Shown here piece by piece: positions 7,497-9,325 of a DNA stretch of 9,325 bases. The stretch lies in contig CAYVTA010000085.1 of the NCBI GenBank assembly GCA_964454355.1, forward strand, positions 1-9,325. The letters are read 5' to 3'. A program made the translations under genes and the position numbers. Position 1 is the stretch's first letter; every line of letters starts with the position of its first letter. This DNA is from UBA1081 sp964454355. Its GTDB lineage: Bacteria > Bacillota > Clostridia > Oscillospirales > Acutalibacteraceae. Below the pieces are notes generated by a model. It was given only the letters and a program-made list of their open reading frames with translations. It searched no databases and had not been told where the DNA came from.

Positions 7497-7821
7497 AATT
7501 TTGAATCCTTTCATTTAATATATTTATTTTTATATAATTAAGAAAAGAGAAAAAAGGTGCACTCAAATAGACCATCACGATGCGATAGTTTTTGATTCAA
7601 GATTCATTCAAAGGGAAAGTATCAAAACTCACTCTTTCATAAATACTTCAAAAAATCAATAACTACATTGAGTTCTCACGTTTTTTCTCTTTAAACATTT
7701 CTTATTCACTTTTCTTTTACAATCATTGAACCTCTTATATATAATGTAATTGTATAGCTCCCGCTTACCGTTAAGATTACATTTTGTTCAATTTTGAGGG
7801 GCTCTATTCGATTGTGTCATT

Positions 7822-7851
7822 ATTATAACACGGGTTTTTTTTATTTGTCAA
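7822..7851 (-). promoter_or_regulatory. Consensus sigma-70/sigma-A promoter, leftward, for the xis-int operon
   Basis: On the - strand a perfect TTGACA (7851-7846) and a perfect TATAAT (7827-7822) are separated by 18 bases. Transcription should start near 7815, giving roughly 320 nt of leader before the excisionase-like gene. An A-tract fills the spacer. Confidence 0.8.
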
Positions 7852-7921
7852 GTACTTTTTCTAAAAGAAGTGATAATTATTTTTGCATTACTTAAATATA
7901 GGACAAAACAAAGAAAAACAC

Positions 7922-7950
7922 TTGACATTTAAAATAAATAACATTATAAT
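7922..7950 (+). promoter_or_regulatory. Consensus sigma-70/sigma-A promoter for the serine-recombinase-like gene
   Basis: A perfect TTGACA (7922-7927) and a perfect TATAAT (7945-7950) with a 17-base spacer. The expected start near 7957 falls at the ribosome binding site AGAGGTG (7956-7962), so the 5' untranslated region would be only about 13 nt before the TTG start. Confidence 0.88.
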
Positions 7951-7969
7951 TATGTAGAGGTGAATATGT

Positions 7970-8866
7970 TTGAAACAAAATGATTTATATTATATTGGCT
8001 ATGGAATCATTATATCATCAGAAAATAAAACGCCACGACAGTTAATGAACTCAAAGGCATACAAGCAATTGCGAGCATGTTTTTTGAATGAAATTGTGAT
8101 GGAGTCAACAAAACAGGTTGGAGATGAGCGTCCCGTTTTAAAAAACTTAATAATGAAATATCAGTGTTTTGCAAAGAATGTTTTTGTTGTCCCAACATTA
8201 GAAACTCTTGGTGGGTCAATGGACGAAATAAAAAAGAACTATAGGGAAATGTCACTTGTTTCACATATTGTAATATTGAATCATCCCGAATTATCAACAA
8301 TTACATTGCAAGGACAAATCCTGATACCCCATACAGATATTATTCGCCGAAACGAATTAGTTGCTGAGGTTGCTGCAATGAAAATCAGCAATAGAGGACG
8401 AAAAGCTGTTTCCCCCGATGCAAAATTTCGAAAAGTGTTTTGGGCATGGCAAAACTTTTTTATCGGAACAAATGATGTTCTTAAATTATTAAAGTGTTCA
8501 ACAGCAACCTTGTACGCAGTTAGCAAAGATTTTATGACAAACTCAGCATATTTTGTCCTATATGATGTTGAATTTAATAAATATATGGAAGATTATGAAG
8601 ACAAACCTGTCAGAGGTGTAACTGTTGATGAAGAAATAAAAAACATTATCTTAACTTATCAAAGAACATATACTGAATGGAATACAGTAGATATGTATAA
8701 TGTTATTTCTTCTCTTGAAATCAAACCAAAGTACATCGATAAAGACTATATTCGATTGCGCTTAAATTTTTCACAAGGAAAATCAGCAATGGCTACAGCT
8801 ACGAAAAAATATTCAAAAGGTCCTGAATATGTAAAGCAACTTGAAGAAGAGTTAAGCAAAATGTAA
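7970..8866 (+). CDS. Serine-recombinase-like protein with degenerate catalytic site
   Basis: A 298-aa protein starting at TTG 7970, seven bases after AGAGGTG; an ATG at 7966 opens only five codons. It resembles a resolvase/invertase in outline: YYIGYGIIISSENKTPRQ (7-24) aligns with the GYxRVSTxxQ start of the catalytic domain, RPVLKNLI (54-61) with RPxLxxLL, and PTLETLGGSMDEI (75-87) with the KLDRLGRSxxxI signature. GRK (143-145) plus a helix-turn-helix near 155-188 (DVLKLLKCSTATLYAVSKDF) matches the C-terminal DNA-binding domain. In this alignment the catalytic serine and the first arginine become isoleucines and DRLGR becomes ETLGG, so strand exchange is unlikely. About 110 further residues form an unrecognised charged C-terminal extension. 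Divergence from the xis-int operon suggests a DNA-binding regulator. The homology is my own pattern reading; moderate certainty. Confidence 0.6.
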   Translation: MKQNDLYYIGYGIIISSENKTPRQLMNSKAYKQLRACFLNEIVMESTKQVGDERPVLKNLIMKYQCFAKNVFVVPTLETLGGSMDEIKKNYREMSLVSHIVILNHPELSTITLQGQILIPHTDIIRRNELVAEVAAMKISNRGRKAVSPDAKFRKVFWAWQNFFIGTNDVLKLLKCSTATLYAVSKDFMTNSAYFVLYDVEFNKYMEDYEDKPVRGVTVDEEIKNIILTYQRTYTEWNTVDMYNVISSLEIKPKYIDKDYIRLRLNFSQGKSAMATATKKYSKGPEYVKQLEEELSKM

Positions 8867-8871
8867 TCCTA

Positions 8872-8912
8872 TCGACGGTTATACGAGAGTGAAAACTCCG
8901 TATAAACGGCGA
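8872..8912 (+). other. Long imperfect hairpin downstream of the serine-recombinase-like gene
   Basis: TCGACGGTTATACG (8872-8885) pairs with CGTATAAACGGCGA (8899-8912) in 12 of 14 positions, with an inner GAG/CTC pairing around a TGAAAA loop. It begins five bases after the stop codon. It may be a structured 3' untranslated region, a small RNA, or a recombinase binding site. Confidence 0.6.
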
Positions 8913-8932
8913 TGTTGAAAACCGTAATACGG

Positions 8933-8962
8933 AATCCTGACGAAAGTCAGGATTTTTCTTTT
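8933..8962 (+). terminator. Intrinsic terminator with GNRA tetraloop
   Basis: AATCCTGAC (8933-8941), loop GAAA, and GTCAGGATT (8946-8954) form a perfect 9-bp stem followed by TTTCTTTT. It should end the transcript of the 298-aa protein and isolate it from the gene at 9140. Confidence 0.92.
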
Positions 8963-9139
8963 GCTTCAGAAGGAAACCATACATAATTATAGCGATATAT
9001 GTGATGATATGGGATATTCAAGAAAGGAGAAAGCTAAAAAAACAAGGTCAGGATATTTATCAGGAACCATAACCTGAATAAAAAATGTGGGTGATTTTAC
9101 TTAACAATAGATATTTGATAAATAGAAAGGGGTTATAAA

Positions 9140-9325
9140 ATGGGTCATAAAAATAAGAAAAGCTTGAAGCAGCAAGTGGATGAAGAGCTTCGCAGTATGT
9201 TGGCTATCGGTCAAAGCAAGCACGCAGATAAAGCAACGGGAGAAACTTCAACGAAAATTTATTCTTATGGCACCTTAAAGGCATATCAGCAACAATGTAT
9301 TGCATTTGCTGTGTATTGCAAGCAG
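9140..9325 (+). CDS. N-terminus of a probable tyrosine recombinase, 3'-truncated by window edge
   Basis: Sixty-two codons are open from ATG 9140 to the window end. AAAGGGG (9126-9132) lies seven bases upstream, a strong ribosome binding site. The N-terminus is very basic (MGHKNKKSLKQQ), followed by a helical QVDEELRSMLAIGQSKH segment and then KIYSYGTLKAYQQQCIAFAVYCKQ, which has the helix-turn-helix rhythm of the SAM-like core-binding domain in tyrosine recombinases. This start type is familiar to me from integrase-like proteins of Firmicutes mobile elements, but the catalytic domain is outside the window, so the assignment is tentative. No clear promoter is visible in 8963-9125. Confidence 0.55.
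   Translation, partial: MGHKNKKSLKQQVDEELRSMLAIGQSKHADKATGETSTKIYSYGTLKAYQQQCIAFAVYCKQ

Larger units (their letters stand above)
7515..7969. other. Divergent intergenic control region with long leader of the xis-int operon
   Basis: About 455 bases, very AT-rich, with no gene I can support. It holds two back-to-back consensus promoters (7822-7851 leftward, 7922-7950 rightward) whose -35 boxes are about 70 bases apart. The stretch 7497-7815 is the inferred leader of the leftward transcript; it contains an 8-bp dyad (7743-7750 with 7776-7783), several tiny open frames of 6 to 17 codons, and a weak A/T hairpin followed by six T on the - strand (near 7654-7675). Attachment-site core or integrase arm sites could be here, but I could not identify any. 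Confidence 0.6.

Noticed and set aside
7966..7983. ATG start for the 298-aa protein or a leader peptide at 7966
   Set aside because: It opens only five codons before TGA in another frame; TTG 7970 has a better-spaced ribosome binding site and the long frame.
9053..9077. Second terminator near TCAGG...CCTGA before the last gene
   Set aside because: Only a 5-bp stem and it is followed by A-rich DNA on the + strand.
1..9325. CRISPR array, tRNA, rRNA or IS element
   Set aside because: No regularly spaced short repeats, no cloverleaf-like segment with a conserved T-arm, and no transposase with terminal inverted repeats were seen.

Overview
The window looks like accessory DNA from a low-GC Gram-positive bacterium, most likely a gut-type member of the Clostridia. 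The support is the AT-rich base composition, strong AGGAGG-type ribosome binding sites, TTG starts, TTGACA/TATAAT promoters, and protein families common in Firmicutes mobile elements. No taxonomic marker gene is present, so this placement is an inference.

Left part (1-5227, + strand): the distal part of a type I restriction-modification operon in the order hsdR (5' end outside the window), a small PD-(D/E)XK-like gene, hsdM, hsdS. The genes are nearly contiguous or overlapping, so they should be co-transcribed from a promoter upstream of the window. HsdR supplies ATP-driven translocation and cleavage, HsdM the adenine methyltransferase, and HsdS the DNA specificity. The standout feature is HsdS: its two target-recognition domains are close copies (about two thirds identical by hand alignment, gap-free at a constant 789-base offset). 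This predicts that the enzyme reads the same half-site twice and so has a self-complementary bipartite target, which is unusual for type I systems. A 13-bp hairpin with T-runs on both sides (5374-5408) closes this operon and the converging one.

Middle part (5413-7496, - strand, read leftward): a four-gene integration module, excisionase-like HTH protein -> tyrosine integrase -> ribbon-helix-helix protein (TTG start directly abutting the integrase stop) -> a 138-aa protein of unknown function. A consensus promoter at 7822-7851 on the - strand probably drives it through an approximately 320-nt leader.

Right part (7515-9325, + strand): a divergent control region, then a 298-aa protein that resembles a serine recombinase whose catalytic residues appear to be lost but whose C-terminal helix-turn-helix remains. 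It is expressed from its own consensus promoter. It is followed by a compact structured segment (hairpin, repeat, GNRA-loop terminator). The window ends inside a new + strand gene, probably another tyrosine recombinase.

Taken together, this is a mobile or formerly mobile island carrying a defence system as cargo beside recombination genes. Element ends (att sites) could not be identified.
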